Source of the DNA: Microbacterium sp.
GTDB lineage: Bacteria > Actinomycetota > Actinomycetes > Actinomycetales > Microbacteriaceae
NCBI GenBank assembly: GCA_031286555.1
Contig: JAITUD010000053.1
Span: 1-5,837 of the forward strand
Reading direction: 5' to 3'
Length of the DNA: 5,837 nucleotides
Shown: piece after piece, positions 5,713 to 5,837 of the stretch
Layout: every line of letters begins with the position of its first letter
Position numbering within the stretch: the first letter of the stretch is position 1
Notes under the pieces: model-generated
The model's database searches: none
Told to the model about the DNA's origin: nothing
The model's input: only the letters and a program-made list of their open reading frames with translations
Made by a program: the position numbers and the translations under genes

Positions 5713-5837
5713 GTGACCCGCCCGAACATCCTGCTCATCGTCTCGGACGACCACGGCTACGCAGACCGTTCCGTGTACGGCACGACCGGGGTGAGGACCC
5801 CGGTGCTCGACCGGCTCGCCGCGGAGGGCGTCACCTG
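5713..5837 (+). CDS. Second type I sulfatase, N-terminal part only
   Basis: Only 41 residues are in the window. They match the conserved start of the sulfatase family: RPNILLIVSDDHGYAD (3-18), with metal-binding Asp12 and Asp13, then GVRTPVLDRLAAEGV (26-40), the conserved 'TPnlD.La..G' stretch. The formylglycine Cys motif would lie beyond the edge, so activity cannot be judged. The protein starts at a GTG behind a strong ribosome binding site. No signal peptide precedes the first strand, so it should be cytoplasmic like its neighbour. It differs clearly from the first sulfatase (DDHGYAD against DDQGPWA), which suggests a different position or sulfated residue as target rather than a recent duplication. 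A phosphodiesterase or another alkaline-phosphatase superfamily member is possible, but the whole pattern favours sulfatase. Confidence 0.85.
   Translation, partial: MTRPNILLIVSDDHGYADRSVYGTTGVRTPVLDRLAAEGVT

Noticed and set aside
1..5837. CRISPR array, tRNA, rRNA, insertion sequence or prophage elements
   Set aside because: No regularly spaced direct repeats, cloverleaf, transposase or terminal inverted repeats were seen on either strand.

Overview
The window is GC-rich throughout its genes. It carries AGGAGG-type ribosome binding sites, four-base ATGA gene junctions and coding sequence with strongly GC-biased third positions. This suits a high-GC actinobacterium. The style of the lipoprotein, the permease and the GntR/LacI-type regulator suggests Microbacteriaceae or a relative, but that assignment is inference and no marker gene is present.

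The layout is a divergent carbohydrate-utilisation locus. On the minus strand, reading leftwards from about 1795, are a lipoprotein solute-binding protein of a CUT1-type sugar ABC transporter (494-1795) and the first 165 residues of its inner-membrane permease (497 to the window edge). These two genes overlap by ATGA. Bases 1796-2024 form a divergent control region that is less GC-rich than its surroundings and full of short dyads. On the plus strand follow a regulator with a GntR winged helix fused to a LacI-type sugar sensor (2025-3143), a Gfo/Idh/MocA oxidoreductase (3166-4155), a type I sulfatase (4152-5588, joined to the oxidoreductase by ATGA), a 124-base gap, and the start of a second sulfatase (5713 to the window edge).

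Read together, the genes suggest uptake and breakdown of a sulfated sugar or sulfated glycan fragment. The lipoprotein would capture the ligand and the permease complex would import it. The oxidoreductase and the sulfatases would act on it in the cytoplasm, and the regulator would sense the ligand or a product. Neither sulfatase start shows a signal peptide, so desulfation after import is the more likely order. The substrate cannot be read from the sequence.

All gene families here are known. The less ordinary points are the import-then-desulfate arrangement, the tight coupling of a Gfo/Idh enzyme to a sulfatase, and a cluster of overlapping dyads before the regulator gene. One of those dyads has an arm that could pair with either of two downstream copies of GAGAGGA, the second of which overlaps the regulator's ribosome binding site.
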